Shown: positions 12,105 through 25,064, numbered from the stretch's first letter. The stretch: DNA of 64,000 nt from Yamagishiella unicocca (GCA_003116995.1 BDSL01000052.1:186001-250000), one strand, 5' to 3'. A program made the numbers and translations. The notes: generated from the sequence alone by a model not told the origin.

Positions 12105-12866
12105 TCACGCTCCCCAATACATGCGAACTGTCAGCAACACCAACTCTGCGTCGTAGTGCACGTCCATGCGCGCACGTGTCTGCTCGTCCAAGCTGTCCCA
12201 CAATGCCCGGTGCTTGGCCTCGTGCGATGACTCGTCCAGAGGTGCGTTGGAGATTATGGCCCCCGACAAGCGCACGCTCGATCCACCGGCGGCGCCAGGC
12301 GGCACAGCCCTGACGCACCCCGCTCAGCTGCTCCCACCGCTGCCGGCACAAACCCTGTCAGCGCTGACGAAGCCACCGGCGTCAGTAAGCTGGTAAGGAG
12401 ATGCTCTAGGAGCTGCCCGCCCCAGCTGTACCCTACAACGAACAGCGGACTGCCCGGTGTACAGCCGTACTTCTGCGCCTACGTAAGGACCTGGGCTAGC
12501 TCAGCCACGCAGGCCGCCAACGTGTACTGGCGGGGGTCGTGGGGCTGGTCGCTGCGGCTGCATCTTAGCTGGTCGTAAGACACCAGGCGCGACATGGATG
12601 GGGCAGGCGGAGAGGGCTTTGGGGCCAGCGAAGTACGGGTACAGCTCGGTGTGGCTCACCAAGCCTGGTCCCACTTGCACGAGCACGCAGTGCAGCTGGG
12701 AGCCGCCTGCGATCAGGGCCTCGGCTTGGAGCTCGAAGCCGAATTGCAGGAGCAGGCGGTGCTCGGAAATATCGTCAAACATATTCGTCATAGTATGCAT
12801 CCGCGAGACAGCTGTACCTTGTTGGTTGCCTTCACGAGCATTCAACAGTACTGTAACACACAGCAC
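12105..12866 (-). pseudogene. decayed proline-iminopeptidase-like alpha/beta hydrolase
   Basis: Reading 3'-ward on the minus strand, fragments in three frames line up in the order of a proline-iminopeptidase-type hydrolase. First comes HCVLVQVGPGLVSHTELYPY (the HGGP oxyanion region, His-Gly altered). Next, in a different frame, is SRLVSYDQLRCSRSDQPHDP, then after an in-frame TAG the nucleophile elbow FVVGYSWGGQLLEHLL. Finally, in a third frame, comes IISNAPLDESSHEAKHRALW, ending at a stop at about 12105. At least two frameshifts and one nonsense codon separate conserved blocks. The 18 nt around the stop cannot be an intron. No catalytic Asp/His region was found downstream. The locus is most likely a pseudogene, lying in or next to the transketolase 3' UTR. 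Confidence 0.72.
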
Positions 12867-13347
12867 TCAATGCGTCCTGAATGTGTATAGACAGTACGTG
12901 ACACCCCTTGGGGACGCGCGGAGAGTGCATCGGAATCTGTGGTGGTGGTTGCCGGTAGTGTAGGTGGACGTCAGGGAGGCTCGAATGGCGGTGTCGTCCG
13001 GGTCTGAAGGAGGAGCCCGCATCGCCCGGGACCTTTCGGGGGAAGCCAGAACCTGTGCGGGGAAGGAGAGTGTGAGCCAGAAGGCAGCGAGCCGATGCTA
13101 ATAGCAATCGTGTTCCTGCACATATTCGATGTCGCTGAGGGCATGGATCAAGGCGACAGCTGTACCTTGATTGCCCGCACGCGCGCGTCCTCAAATGCCG
13201 CTGGGCATGGGTCATGGTATCCATCCCCCATTACACTCCGCTGCATTTCTAGGGCATCCATTCAAGTCTCGCTTGTAACGATGAATATCTGTCCGATGAG
13301 GTTGGGATTTTGGGCTGCGCTCTTGCTGATCCAACCGTATTTCCTGA

Positions 13348-13352
13348 TTACA
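13348..13352 (-). terminator. possible TGTAA poly(A) signal for transketolase
   Basis: The complement of TGTAA lies about 880 nt past the transketolase stop. A second copy is at 13231-13235. The motif is the usual poly(A) signal in volvocine algae, but five bases also occur by chance. Confidence 0.35.
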
Positions 13353-14233
13353 CAGGTTGCGTGTCCTGAGCCAACCTCCCCTCTCGGGAGCTAACCGAGT
13401 TGTCCCACGCACGAGTAAAGACAAACCCATCACGCCAATTTATCGCGCCGCTAAGCGCCCGAGTCAGCTGACTGTCAAAACCGGGGGCCGGGCAAAGCGC
13501 CTCCGCCCCCTCTTAAAAACTCAGCCGCCAACCGGGGGTTTATGCGAACCTACCAGCCTATCTGAATCCGACACGCACAACCTATTTAGGATGAGCGGTC
13601 CACATACACGGGTGCATTTTTAGCGCAACCTCGAGAACGAGCACATCACACACCACGCGCCCCCCCCCACGGCGACTAAGATATCGGAGCCTTAAGCTGG
13701 ACAGGCGCCCACGTCCAGGGCCCACGCAGCTCTTGGAATTCCTACCCATCGCCGGGCCCTGATCGCGGTGCGCACACCTATTATAAACCCCGGGTGCGCA
13801 GCCGTCACGATGCAGAAGCCAACAGTAAATCAAGCAACACTGTTTGTGGTGCGCACTCGATGCTTCTGCGGCGCAAGGCCAAGTCCGGTCAAACCAGCAC
13901 CACCCTGCGGCCCTTGCAACGCACGTTGCTGCCTTATCGGGTACGGCACTACCAGCAGAGGCCGGCGAGCGCACGCGCTCACCGCTCGCTATTGCAAGTC
14001 ATCGCAACGATGGCCACACTAGTGGGGCTCGGCATTTCGATGTGCCTTTGTGAGCCACCCTTAAGCGTCCCGCTGCTCGCCGCTGTTGCAGCTGCTGCCG
14101 CCGACCGCCTGCTCCAAGCGCCATCATTGCCACGGATGTCAACGGTGGGCCTGGGGGCAAACTGCCCGGCCTCGACCAGCGTAGGGCCGGCGGCGGCGGC
14201 AGCCGCCGCCAAACGCGAACGCCATCGAGGCGC

Positions 14234-17200
14234 TTACTTGGCCAGCATGCCCTTGGCGGCCTCAATGATCTTGGCCGTCGTGATGCCGAACTTCTCGTAT
14301 AGGATGTTGGCCGGGGCCGAGGCGCCGAAGTCGTCAATCCCGATGTGCTTGCCGTCGAGGCCAATGTACTTGGCCCAGCCGAACGAGGTGGCTGCCTCCA
14401 CGGACACACGGTTGATAACCGACGGGGGCAGCACGCTGGCCTTGTACTCAGCCGACTGCTCCTCGAACAGCTCCCAGCAGGGGAACGACACAACGCGCAC
14501 CTTGACGCCTGCAGGGCAAAGAGCGGGTCGACGGAGTTTAGTATGGGAAAGCGGTCTGAAATACCAGCGACCTTAGTCATCCGCCATCGACACCGACCTT
14601 CGATTGGAAGCATGCAAGGTCCTTAACATCGGCACAAGTCACCAACATAAAGCCCTGCCCCGACCTACCCTCAGCCTCAAGAGCGACGGCGGCGTCGTAC
14701 GCCAGCTGCAGCTCTGAGCCAGTGCCCATGAGGATCACTTCGGGGGTGCCGGCGCTGTCATGGATAATGTAGCCACCCTTGGCGGTGCCCTCGATCGAGG
14801 TGTTGGGCAGGCTGGGCATGTTCTGGCGAGACAGAGCGATGGTGGTCGGGCGCTTGCTGCGAACGGGAAATGGCGTTGAGGGAGGGACGGGCAGTAAAAA
14901 CCAGAGACGGGGCCGGTACCTCCTTGGGGCCTCTGAGTAGTGCTAAGTTTGGCGAGTGCAGAGGGCCTGGCCTGAGCCCGTTTCTTAACAACTACGATCC
15001 CCAACTCACCGGCTCTGGATGGCGACCTTGTAGGCACCGGCGGTCTCGTTGCCGCCAGCCGGGCGCATCATGAGCATGTTGGGCATGGCGCGGAACGAGG
15101 CCAGGTGCTCAACAGGCTGGTGGGTGGGGCCGTCCTCACCCAGGCCGATCGAGTCGTGGGTCATGACGTACACGACACCAGCCTCCGACAGGGCGGACAT
15201 GCGCATGGCGTTGCGCATGTAGTCCGTGAAGATGTAGAAGGTAGCGCAGTACGGGATCAGGCCCGTCTTGTGCAAGGCAATGCCGTTGCAGATGGCGCCC
15301 ATGGCGTGCTCACGCACACCGAAGCGGAGGTTGCGCTCGGCGTACGAGCCCTTCTGGAAGTCACCCGAGATCTTCATCAGGGTCAGGTTGGACGGAGCCA
15401 GATCGGCCGAGCCACCCACCAGGCCGGGCAGGACCGGCGCCAGGGCGTTCAGCATGGTCTGGCTGTGCTGGCGGGTAGCCAGCTGCTTGTCCTCAGGCGT
15501 GAAGGTGGGCAGAGCCAGCTCCCAGCCCTCGGGCAGCTTGCCGCTGGTCAGGGCCTCGAACTCAGCCCTGCGATGACCAAACCAGGGGTGGAGGCCTTGG
15601 GTCAACATAATCAAAGCGGGCTGCATGCCTTGTGCAGCAGATGGGATACTGCACGTCATTTTGCAGCAAACGTCTTCTGCATCCATGTTCGTTGTGGACC
15701 CACGCGCTTGACCCGTGGATGCACACCGCCGATAATCAGCCACTTCCATGCGATGCTACTCACCACTCCTTGGGGTACTTGGCGGCGTACTCCTTGGTGG
15801 TGGCGCTCCACTCAGCCTCGGCAGCAGCGCCGCGCTGGACGGCGCCGCGGAAGACCTCGTAGACGTCCTGGGGCACCTCAAACTCGCCGTACTCCCAGCC
15901 CAGGTTCTTGCGGGTGGCAGCGGTCTCCTCAGCGCCCAGAGGGGCACCGTGGACATCGTGGCTGTCAGCCTTGTTGGGCGAGCCGTAGCCGATCAGGGTC
16001 GAGACCTTGATCAGGGTGGGCTTGTCCTTGCAGGCCTTGGCCTGCAGCACCACGACGAGAAATAGCCCAGACAGGGATAGGAGGGCAGTGAGCCAGGATC
16101 ACGCTCTAGGGAGGATTGGTTGGATATGGCCTAGGTAGACCCCATGGCACAAGACGGAGTGATGCCCACCGGAACGGCCTACTTCCTTGCGCCGTAGATG
16201 TCATTTGCAGCACAGCCCATTTATATCATTACTCCGCACCTGAGCAATGGCGGAGCGAAGGCCGTCCACGTCGGTGTTGCCGTTGATCACGTGGATCACC
16301 TGCCAGCCGAGGGCCTCGTAGCGCTTGGCCACGTCCTCAGTGAAGGAAATGTCGGTGTGGCCGTCGATCGAGATCTTGTTGTCGTCGTACAGGGCAATCA
16401 GCTTGCCCAGGCCCCAGTGGCCAGCCAGCGAGGAGGCCTCGTTGGAGATACCCTCCATCATGCAGCCATCACCCAGGATGCAGTACCTGCGCATGAATAA
16501 GCAAGCGTCGGGTTAGCACAAGCATCTGGACAGCGACGTGTCAGTTAGGCGCTAAGACGGCTGCTAAGTGCTCATCAAGCGGCGCACCGACCCGGATGAC
16601 GGAATGACACGACGGACAGAGCAAACCAGGGCAGAAAACACCCCAGTAACCGTATGCACACAGGCAAACCGTGCACTCAACACCGCCCGTTCGTTCGTCA
16701 TCCAACAATACAGATATACATTTCAGCAGCTACAGCTCTAAGCATTTCCATAGCGGTTTTCATGGCGATTACGTCGAGTAACGAAGGGTACGGAAGGCTA
16801 ACCTCTCGAGCCAAGGATTGTGCAAACTATGTATCGCCCGCATTGCACGTTATTCATGTATGACACGATCGAAGGGTTGGTTGCTATTGAAGCGCAGGGA
16901 GGTGTAACACATGCTCTAAACCCCAGCTTTGCCACACGTAGCCGCATGCCAAGGGCGGCACGACTCATGCCAAGGACTCAGCACATACACCGCATACTAA
17001 ACTTCATCCACAACGCCCTTCGACAGGGGCAATCGACAGGGTTTGACCACCCCCATAACCCACCATGTACGCGCTTAGTTCTGTTCTGTCTCTGTGGACG
17101 GACATCCATGTCAAATCTTCACAGTCCCCTTTCACGGCCTTCACTTACAAGCTAAAAATCAGCAACCCCGTGGTCCCCGCAGCGAAATTGCAGAGAAACT

Positions 17201-18514
17201 CACGTGTAGTGGTCGACAATGGGCTTGCAGTCCGGCTTGTTGAAGCGGGCAGCCAGGTGAGCCTCAGCCACGGCCAGACCAACGGCGTTGCAAATACCCT
17301 GGCCCAGAGGACCTGTACATTCCAGGCATGGAACGAGGTCGCGCTGAGAACAGAGAACAGAGATCACGGGAAGGCTACCTTATCGGCTGAATATGCTAAG
17401 CTAACAAGTGGAAGGTAACCGGACGAGAATAGTTCAGCTGCAGGACGCAGCGTTACGGAACTTGCATCAGATCGCGTCAACAAGGTCGTTGGGCCTCCAG
17501 AGGCAGCGGCGCATAGGTTGTACCCAGGCGGATATACCACGAAACAAGTGACGGCACGAAGCATCGTGCATGTGCAGGATTTACATGCTCCGCGGACAGC
17601 AAGCACCGAGCGAAGGTGCCATCCAACCCTTTCCCGCAGGTATTGGCGCGTAGAATAAATGGATTATGTATAATGCTGTGGAACATATTTGCAGCTCGTC
17701 AGGCACTGCGCGTCCTAGCAAGTGGAGCGGCGGCGCAGAATTGCGAACAGAACGACCCTCTGAACGAAGACGCGCACAGCGTGCGGTATGCAACACATGC
17801 TGATACTACCCCAATTAAGCAGACATGCGCGGTAGATCTCGACAAGCACACGCTTTGAAGGACAACCGAACTGAAACGCCCGCAGATGCCCAATCTGCTT
17901 ACCAGTGGTGACCTCCACGCCGGAGGTAACGAAGTTCTCCGGGTGACCAGGGGTCAGGGAGTCCCACTGGCGGAAAGACTTGATCTGCTCCATCTGCACA
18001 GACAAATCCGCACAAGGAGAACTGTTTGCGTTAGGAACGCCTTCGCATGCAAGCCGACCGAGCGCCCGCGCCTATCCGCTCAGCCGCAAGACCCCGTAAT
18101 TAATCTTACCGGCACGGAGTCGTAGCCAGTCAGGTGCATCATCGAGTACTGGAACATCGAGCCGTGGCCGGCGGACAGCACAAAGCGGTCGCGGTTGAGG
18201 AAATCGGGGTTCTTGGGGTTATACTTCATGACCTCGTTCCAGAGAACGTAGCCCATCGGAGCGCAGCCCATGGGCATGCCAGGGTGGCCCGACTTGGACT
18301 TGTTCACGGCGTCAATAGCCAGGAAGCGAATGGCATTGATGCACTTGTCCACCAGGTCGCGGTTAATAGTGGGCGCAGCGACCTTGGCGGTCGCGGGCGC
18401 AGCCTGAGCAACCACAATGTTCCGGGCGCGGCCGACCTTAGGCGCCACGCGGGGCAGGGCCTGGGCCTGCTTGCCCGCAGCCGCGGGGGCACGCTGCTTC
18501 ATCATGGTCTGCAT
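14234..18514 (-). CDS. TRK1: transketolase, chloroplast type
   Basis: Eight exons: 18514-18110, 17993-17903, 17312-17204, 16486-16240, 16041-15764, 15567-15010, 14856-14669, 14508-14234 (716 aa, a normal length for the family). The ATG at 18514 opens a Lys/Arg/Ala-rich transit peptide of about 40-50 residues; an upstream in-frame ATG at 18556 is less likely. Landmarks are [39 protein letters not shown], the thiamine-diphosphate/metal motif [14 protein letters not shown] (about 206-219), [25 protein letters not shown] with the catalytic Glu at about 463, and [20 protein letters not shown]. The enzyme moves two-carbon units between sugar phosphates in the Calvin cycle and the pentose-phosphate pathway in the stroma. 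It shares a 374-bp divergent promoter region with the YGGT gene. Confidence 0.97.
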
Positions 18515-18888
18515 ATTTGCTGGGCGACGAAGACAACTACTCCACACGAACTGCAAGTACCTTAACGAAGATACTGAGTGAAAGTGAAGAGAATTGTGCG
18601 TGAAGGATCGAATGTTTCAGCGGCATGCCCTCATCGTACGGCGACGAGCGGCCTATCTTTATCGCCGTACACAGGGCCCGTCTGGGAGGTCCGTTGGCAA
18701 ATTGGCAAATGCTTCTCACACCAATCCAACTTGGCCGTACTGCTCCAACGTAGCTGGGAAAAACAATTCAATTTATTGGTGTTCACATAGTGCCACAACT
18801 GCAACCGTTCCGTCACCGTGCCGCGATTCAATTTCTTTGTATTGGCGCAACGAAGAATTTAGCTGGAATGTTGAAGGGTACTTGTGGA
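18515..18888. promoter_or_regulatory. divergent promoter region, transketolase / YGGT protein
   Basis: Only 374 bp separate the two start codons on opposite strands. Both 5' UTRs and promoters must fit here, so the two plastid-targeted genes may be co-regulated. No canonical TATA box was identified. Confidence 0.5.
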
Positions 18889-21800
18889 ATGCAGCTGCGC
18901 AAGCAGCAGCTGCCATGCTTTCGCACCTCCATGACACCTCGTCTGACTCGCCCTATTAGGGGCTTCGGAACGCCCTCACAACTATCTAGCTCTGCCATTG
19001 CCTATCCCCTAGAAGGGCTCCAGCAGCAGCCCGCTCAGGCGCAACTACGGTGGCCGGCGGCGCACCTGGTAACAGTTGGGAAAGAACTGGTGGCGACTTG
19101 CGCAGCCGCAACCCTGGCGAGAGCCATCTTCCAGCTAGTAGCAAATTCCGTCAACAAGGCGCGGGATGCTGTCGCTGCGGCGTTGCCGTCGCCCAACAGC
19201 TCGGATACAGTGCAGGTGATTCCGCGGCGTCGGCCAATGCAGCCTTCGGTATGCCTGCACCGACACAGACATACTGCCAAATGGTCAATACGATTGTAGA
19301 ACAGCTAGATCTAGCAGGCTAGCGTCCGCATGGGCGGATCCACCTATGCTGTGGTGACCTGCTGTGGGCGCAGGACCGGCAGCGGCAAGTGAAGGAACTG
19401 CGCAAGCACACGCGGTTACTGGCATTCGTGCTGCCGCTGGCGAAGGCCTTTGCCGCTGAGTCGCTGACGTCCGTGTACGCGCGCACTTTTGAGCGGGCAG
19501 CCTTTGGGTTTGCGAAGGTGGGTGTGGGGCACTAGGGCAGGGCGAGGAGCGAGGGCGCGGTCGCAGCGGCCCCGACTCCATGCGCCACCACCTCCGGTGG
19601 CTCCAGGGGGCTACTGGCGAGGGAGAGTGGGTGCTACTGCCGAGGGCTTGCGCGCGGCGCGGGGACGGCATGGCGGGGAGGGCCGAACCTGCCTCTCCCC
19701 ATAGCAGGGTGTCTTGTAAATCGGCCTTTGGCTACACAGCGAGCGAAGCCTTAGCCTGCATCTCGCCGCGGCGGTAGCTGGCACTCGCTAGCGCCGCTAG
19801 CTGCCGAGCACCGTGGTAAGACGCCGATTCTGGTGCCTCCATCTGGGTCGGCGGCGCTGGGCCGGGGAGTGGCACCTGAGGTTCTGGGTACGGACGCGGT
19901 TCTGCTTGCTCGGGGCTAAGGCTGACTTGCCCAGCCGCCTGCTGTGGGTGTGCGCGTGGGGGCCGCGGCACAACGGTGCCCATCCGTGGGCGACGGCTGA
20001 TGGCGTGGGGGTTTCACTCAGCCAACAGCGACGGGCAGCAGTTGCGAGCACGAGTGAGGGGGCGGGCTGTGCAGTTGCACGGGCCGTGCAAAAGGGGTCC
20101 CGCGCGGGCGGGTTGCATGCGACGTCGTGTTCAGCTGGAAGCCGACTAGCAGCCACCAGCCAGCGGACCCAGCGCCGGTTCCCTCTCACTGCGTGTGCAT
20201 GGCATCGCGGTGCATGTGCGCGGGGGACTAACGCCGGTGGTGAGGCTGGTCATTGACTTTCCTCGGAGAACGCCAAAAGGCGCGCAGCCAGCATCGGCGC
20301 AGGCCGGGGATAAAACAAGTTGGTGCATTGGTTGTCAGGATGTGCAGCGTAGTATGTGGTCATAGGATGCGCAAACCTGTTTGGGTGGTACGATGGAGCT
20401 GTGTTTCTGTTCGAAACGGGGCGAGGTGCATGTTCCTGCTGCCATCAGCCCGCACATTGCTGTACTGACCGGGCACATGCCGACCCCCGCGACGCGGACG
20501 CGCCCGCTCATTCGATATCTCGCCCCACGGCCCACTAACCAGGGCCACCAGGGCCCAATAACAAGCCTTCGGCCGAAGTTGTGTTCGCCCTTTGCCAGCA
20601 CAGCAGTAGACCCCCTGCACGCACCCCCCCACACACACACACCGTCACCACCTATCATACTGTTCCCACTCTACCAGCTCCCCGCCCGGCCCCGGCGTAC
20701 CCCCGCATATTCGTTCCCGCAGATGTACCTCTTCTGCCTCTTCATGCGCGTGCTGCTCTCCTGGTTCCCCTCCATCGATTGGAACTCCCAGCCGTGGGCC
20801 TTCCTGCGCCTGGTGGGTGGGGCTGCGGCTTTGAGTGGGTCGCGGGGTAATGGGCACCGAGGAAGAGGGGGGCAGAGGCTGGGGGTTCCCTCAGGACGGG
20901 GCCGCCTAGAGACGGCGGAGAGCACGGCGAAGGGGTTATTCAGGGCCCTGCCACCCATGGCAACGACGATTTCGGACGAGCATGTGGCCAGAGTGCGGCG
21001 GGGAAGGGTTGGAGGAGGGTGCCAATTGTAATTTGGGTTGCTGTGTTGGGGGCCTCGATGGCATAGTTGGTACCGATGTCGCGAGGCTGACGGCGAGTGG
21101 GGCAGCGGAGGTGCAGGAGAGTGGGGCAGCGGAGGGAAAGGGTGGATCGGCAGAGGAGAAGAGGCTGGCGGGGAGGTCTTCGTCCCTAGGCGTGTATCTG
21201 GAGAACACCCATGAGCCAGAGGGGGAGCGCTAGACAGGGCATTGACAGGGGTCACGTGATATGGAGGCGTGAGATGGTGTTTGTGTGACGAAAACACTGT
21301 GCTCTACTACAAGTTAAGGGTACGGAAGGAATAAGAAAGTGAATACAGCTGTACTGGTCTGGACGCGGGTCGTGCCACCCAGCCGGCCGCATCCGAGCCT
21401 TACGTGATGCTGCCGGATCCGCCCGCCCTCCCACAGATCACGGAGCCGTACCTTCAGATCTACCGCGGCATTCTCCCGCCGCTATTCGGCCAGCTGGACT
21501 TCACGCCGCTCTTTGGATTCCTGATCCTGCAGGTGGGGCCGGGGGAGTGTTGGGGTCGTGCAACACCGGACACGCATTTTCCGCCCTCCGACTCACACGC
21601 ATTCTGCCTGCCCTTCCACCTGCAGCGTTGTTTGCAAGTTGCGACCCACACGGCGGCCCCTGTCGCCCGCCCTCCCACGCCCAAAACCCCACGCCCGCCA
21701 CGCCCCGCTGACGTCACCTCACAGTTTTTTTTACCGATATGGATTGGAAAAAGCCTGAACCCCGTTAACCTCTTCCCCCCGCCCTGATTCACCGCCCAGG

Positions 21801-21904
21801 ACGTGGTGGAGCTCATGTCTCCTGTGTACACCCTGGGGCACGCAAAGGACACGTCCATGTTCTGGACCACGACCGATATCATGTGCTACTTTGACGGCCA
21901 TTAA
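18889..21904 (+). CDS. YGGT/YlmG-family membrane protein, probably plastid
   Basis: Five exons, all phase 0: 18889-19215, 19374-19517, 20723-20812, 21437-21532, 21800-21904 (253 aa). An in-frame ATG at 18868 is an alternative start. The N-terminus (QLRKQQLPCFRTSMTPRLTR) looks like a chloroplast transit peptide. The conserved C-terminal part has the YGGT pattern: a membrane helix with FMRVLLSWFPSIDWNSQPW, then LRLITEPYLQIYRGILPPLF and LDFTPLFGFLILQ. The family includes plant YLMG proteins and CCB3, needed for thylakoid and nucleoid organisation or cytochrome b6 haem attachment. Which role this one has is not clear. The 1.2-kb intron 19518-20722 could hide one more small phase-0 exon, since the first YGGT helix is short in this model. 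Confidence 0.82.
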
Positions 21905-22186
21905 GTGCATTAGATGCAGCAGATAGGGGGGCCGCCGCAGGGAGGGGGACCTGCCGAGGGGCCGACCTATCTTCTCAGCTGGACACTAGATTTGCCGGCG
22001 GGAGGCGCGCTTACCGCGGGCGGCCGCCGCCGGTGCAGTTATGTTCAGCGCCAACAGGGATTAGCGGGGCGCTGCGGGCTGCGGCTTCCGCGGCATGTAG
22101 TTTGCGTATGTGTGTTGACGTGTGCTTTCGGACCCGCCACGAAGCGGCCTGCGGCTCGCGTCGTGAGCGGCGGTGTTGGGAGGCCG

Positions 22187-22191
22187 TGTAA
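22187..22191 (+). terminator. possible TGTAA poly(A) signal for the YGGT gene
   Basis: TGTAA lies about 280 nt after the TAA stop at 21902-21904, a typical distance in this group. Confidence 0.4.
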
Positions 22192-22390
22192 GGCGGGGTT
22201 GCGTGGGCGGCGCTGGGAGGTGAGGCGCCGCGCGAGGGTGGCAACGGGCCGGGCGGCCATTCGGCCTCGACTGTCATTCGTTGCCGTGCTGCTTGACCGG
22301 TGACATGGCCCGCACTTGAGGACCAGCGGGAGGGGGCTACAGAGGAGGGGGCCTGCGAACGGCGACCCCAGGCGGCAAGTCGGGTCGGGT

Positions 22391-22466
22391 TAGCAAGCCG
22401 GGTCAGCGAGCCAGGTCAGCAAGCCAGGTCAGCAAGCCAGGTCAGCAAGCCAGGTCAGCAGGTTAG
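22391..22466. repeat. 13-bp tandem repeat
   Basis: The unit agcaagccaggtc is repeated about 5-6 times with few mismatches, downstream of the YGGT gene. Confidence 0.85.
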
Positions 22467-24779
22467 GGCGGCAGGCTGGCATGGTAGGGTCGGCTAGGCT
22501 AGGGCGGGGCACTGCGGCTGGCTGCCGCCTGGGCGGAGACGTGCGGATGCGGAGCCGCAAGGACGCGGATGAGGCATGGCAGGGCCTGGGGTGGCGTGCA
22601 GCTGGTACTACTGCCGTGCATGCCGCTCCGTTCCTCCGGTGGTTGATGACAAACAACACAGGCGCATTGCCAACATCGGTTACCAAAGTACCATTTCTTA
22701 TGTCTGCTACCAATGCGTTCACCTTGCTTGTGACACCACCCAACGTGCACCAACGTGCCTAGCCCGTGCTGGCCCGCCAGAGGAAATTGAGACTTGGGGA
22801 GGGGAACGGGCGGGGGGGGGCGTGTTTGTCCACACCGTCTTGCTTTGTATCCCACGGCCGAGGGCACACACGTCAAGGTCAAGCCCGGCAGTAACGGCAG
22901 TCCCCGCTGCGCTACCCGCCACCATCGCCGAAAGGCGTGTGCCGGCGCACAAAGAGAAATTCCGCTAGCTTCTACCCGTCAGGGAGCCGGCTCGCGTTCA
23001 TAAATATACCCTTATGAAGCGTTGGAAGCAAATTGAGGTCCCTGGCTCCAGCGTCCGTCTCCCTTTTGAGCGACGTGGGAACGTATCAAGGTGGCAGCTC
23101 AGACCACGACGGTATACGCCTGGACGTGCTGCTCGGCCCAGGCAGGGCCTGCTCAAGCCCTGCACGGTCAGGCAGGGCTTCCGCTTCAACTACCGGTAGA
23201 ACTAATCCTGCAAAAGCGATCATGTAATACAGTGCACAATCAAACGTGTGAGCTTATGCTTGAACGCTGCCTTTGGCCGGAACCTACTCCCGTTATCTGG
23301 AGTCAGGAGGCAAGGGGGGCCTAAGTTGCTCGTCCATGGTCCCGGAGCCGTTGATGACCATTTCTGGATGAAGAGCTTCGCGCGTCGGTTTTCGACAAAG
23401 TAAATGAGCACATGTACACGCAGCTACTTAATCGGAGGATACAGTTCCTTGAATGCCCAGGAAACAGACAATTGGTGCGGTCCCTGCGCCCTGCACCTCG
23501 CGCCGATCGGTGCAGCTCCTTCGCCACCAGCTGCGTCCCATCCGCCCAGACCAGCAGCCCGAGAACTCCTCAGAAGCGGGCGCCCTTCTGCCATCACACC
23601 ACCGCAGCCTCGACCATGGCATCACCACCGGTGAGGGGGCCAGGGGAAGGGCAGCGGCGCGAGGGCAGCGTGGAGGAGACAAGAGCGATCAGAGCGCTGG
23701 CTGACTGGCTGGATGCACTTAGGCGCGCGCCATCTCAGCTATTATGCGGTGCACCGAGCAGTGCGTGCGCTCCGGGATGAGCAGGCCTGAGCAGGCTGCG
23801 GGCTGCGGGAGGAGGGCAGCAATCTCTGGGCCGGGAGTTTTGCGGGGTTGCGTCGCCTTCACTGTGAGGAGACCATGCAGTAGAGAGGGGCAATGAGGAG
23901 CTGGTGAATCGCTCCCGTGTTGACTCCTCCCGTCCTAGCCTTTTAGGTGGAAATATCGAGTTTGGCAGCCGCGGTGGACTATGGGGCTTTGTTTCTTTTG
24001 GTTTCGATTTATGGGTGGCGACACAGGAGATAGTCCCAGACTGTACGGGGCCGTCGCGCAAGCGTGTTTAAGTACCACTCCACCCCGAAAGTAAACTCAC
24101 GGAAATCAACGGATGGGACGGCCTGGTTCGCGAAGAGAGGACGTAGGTGCAAGCGGCTTCACAGTATTGAAAGCTGCTGTTGTACTGGCATGGGTACATG
24201 GCGTAGGGAGGAGAGGCAGGAGAACGATCCGGCTGCCGGCGGGGTAGTAGTGAGATGGTGACATCTAAGGCGGTGTGTTCACATGCAACGCCAAATGGCG
24301 CTGTGCCCGAAGCCTACCGGCATGTTTCGCCTGGAATCCCAGGGGCACAAAGTACGAGAGCCCGCCGGCGCCATCACGTGCCGCTGGCCTTGACCTTCTA
24401 TGCTCGAACGCCCTTTCAGCCCAAACATGCTCGGAACGCCCTTTCAGAACCTCACCAGCCGCAAACCGAACGCACCGTGTCGCGATCTCGACCTCGCTCT
24501 GCCGTCCACACACCGTTACACACCCACCTCCCTATCCGCCATCTCGCCGGCCGCGGCCACCACCACCACCGCGCCGACCCTTCCTCAGCACAGCGTGATG
24601 GGCAAAGTGGCTGGGGCGCGCGACGACATGATAAAATCAACGCTGCGACCCGACGCGTGAGACGGCCTCCTGATCCCTCTGTAAAATACATTGCATCGCC
24701 GAGCCCCGTCTGCCCCCATGTAAAGTCTTTGGCGCAGAGGAAAACCTCCGACGAAGGGTCTGGGGAGCCCCCCATCGTG

Positions 24780-24849
24780 TTGCGAGGGAGTTACGGGTGG
24801 CATTCGTACTAAGGTTGCGAGAGAGTTACGGGTGGCATGCGTACTAGGG
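24780..24849. repeat. 35-bp direct tandem duplication
   Basis: Two 35-bp copies starting ttgcgag (24780-24814 and 24815-24849) differ at only a few bases. They directly precede the CCCT run. Confidence 0.85.
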
Positions 24850-24857
24850 TCGTCTGC

Positions 24858-24902
24858 TCCCCCCTCCCTCCCTCCCTCCCTCCCTCCCTCCCTCCCTCCC
24901 TC
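24858..24902. repeat. (CCCT)n microsatellite
   Basis: About 45 bp of ccct units, a strand-asymmetric pyrimidine tract in intergenic DNA. Confidence 0.9.
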
Positions 24903-25023
24903 ACGCGGTGATCCTGCAATGCGCCAAGAATGCAAGGGTGCGGTAACTATCTACCCCCAACACGCACGTCCATGCCGCATGCCATGCCCGCAATGCCGCC
25001 AACCGCCGCTCAACACAAATCCT

Positions 25024-25026
<3 letters not shown>

Positions 25027-25062
<36 letters not shown>

Positions 25063-25064
25063 AC
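25027..25064. repeat. (CA)n microsatellite
   Basis: About 38 bp of mostly perfect CA units upstream of the MED13 3' end. Confidence 0.9.

Larger units (their letters stand above)
11875..14233. other. intergenic region around the pseudogene, including the probable transketolase 3' UTR
   Basis: Apart from the hydrolase remnant at 12105-12866 nothing coding is supported. A short diverged duplicate links about 12780-12845 and 13123-13195; both contain gacagctgtaccttg, which reads GNQ.GTAV on the minus strand. The last kilobase before 14234 is probably 3' UTR of transketolase. Confidence 0.45.

Noticed and set aside
12480..12505. In-frame TAG in the hydrolase remnant as an 18-nt intron or recoded codon
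   Set aside because: 18 nt is too short for an intron here, and frameshifts on both sides show the locus is decayed.
18515..18556. Upstream in-frame ATG at 18556 for transketolase
   Set aside because: The downstream ATG at 18514 opens a normal transit peptide. The extra 14 residues have no transit-peptide character.
24255..24812. 185-codon plus-strand frame in the gene-poor region
   Set aside because: Low-complexity His/Arg/Pro content, no splice-linked extension, no domain.
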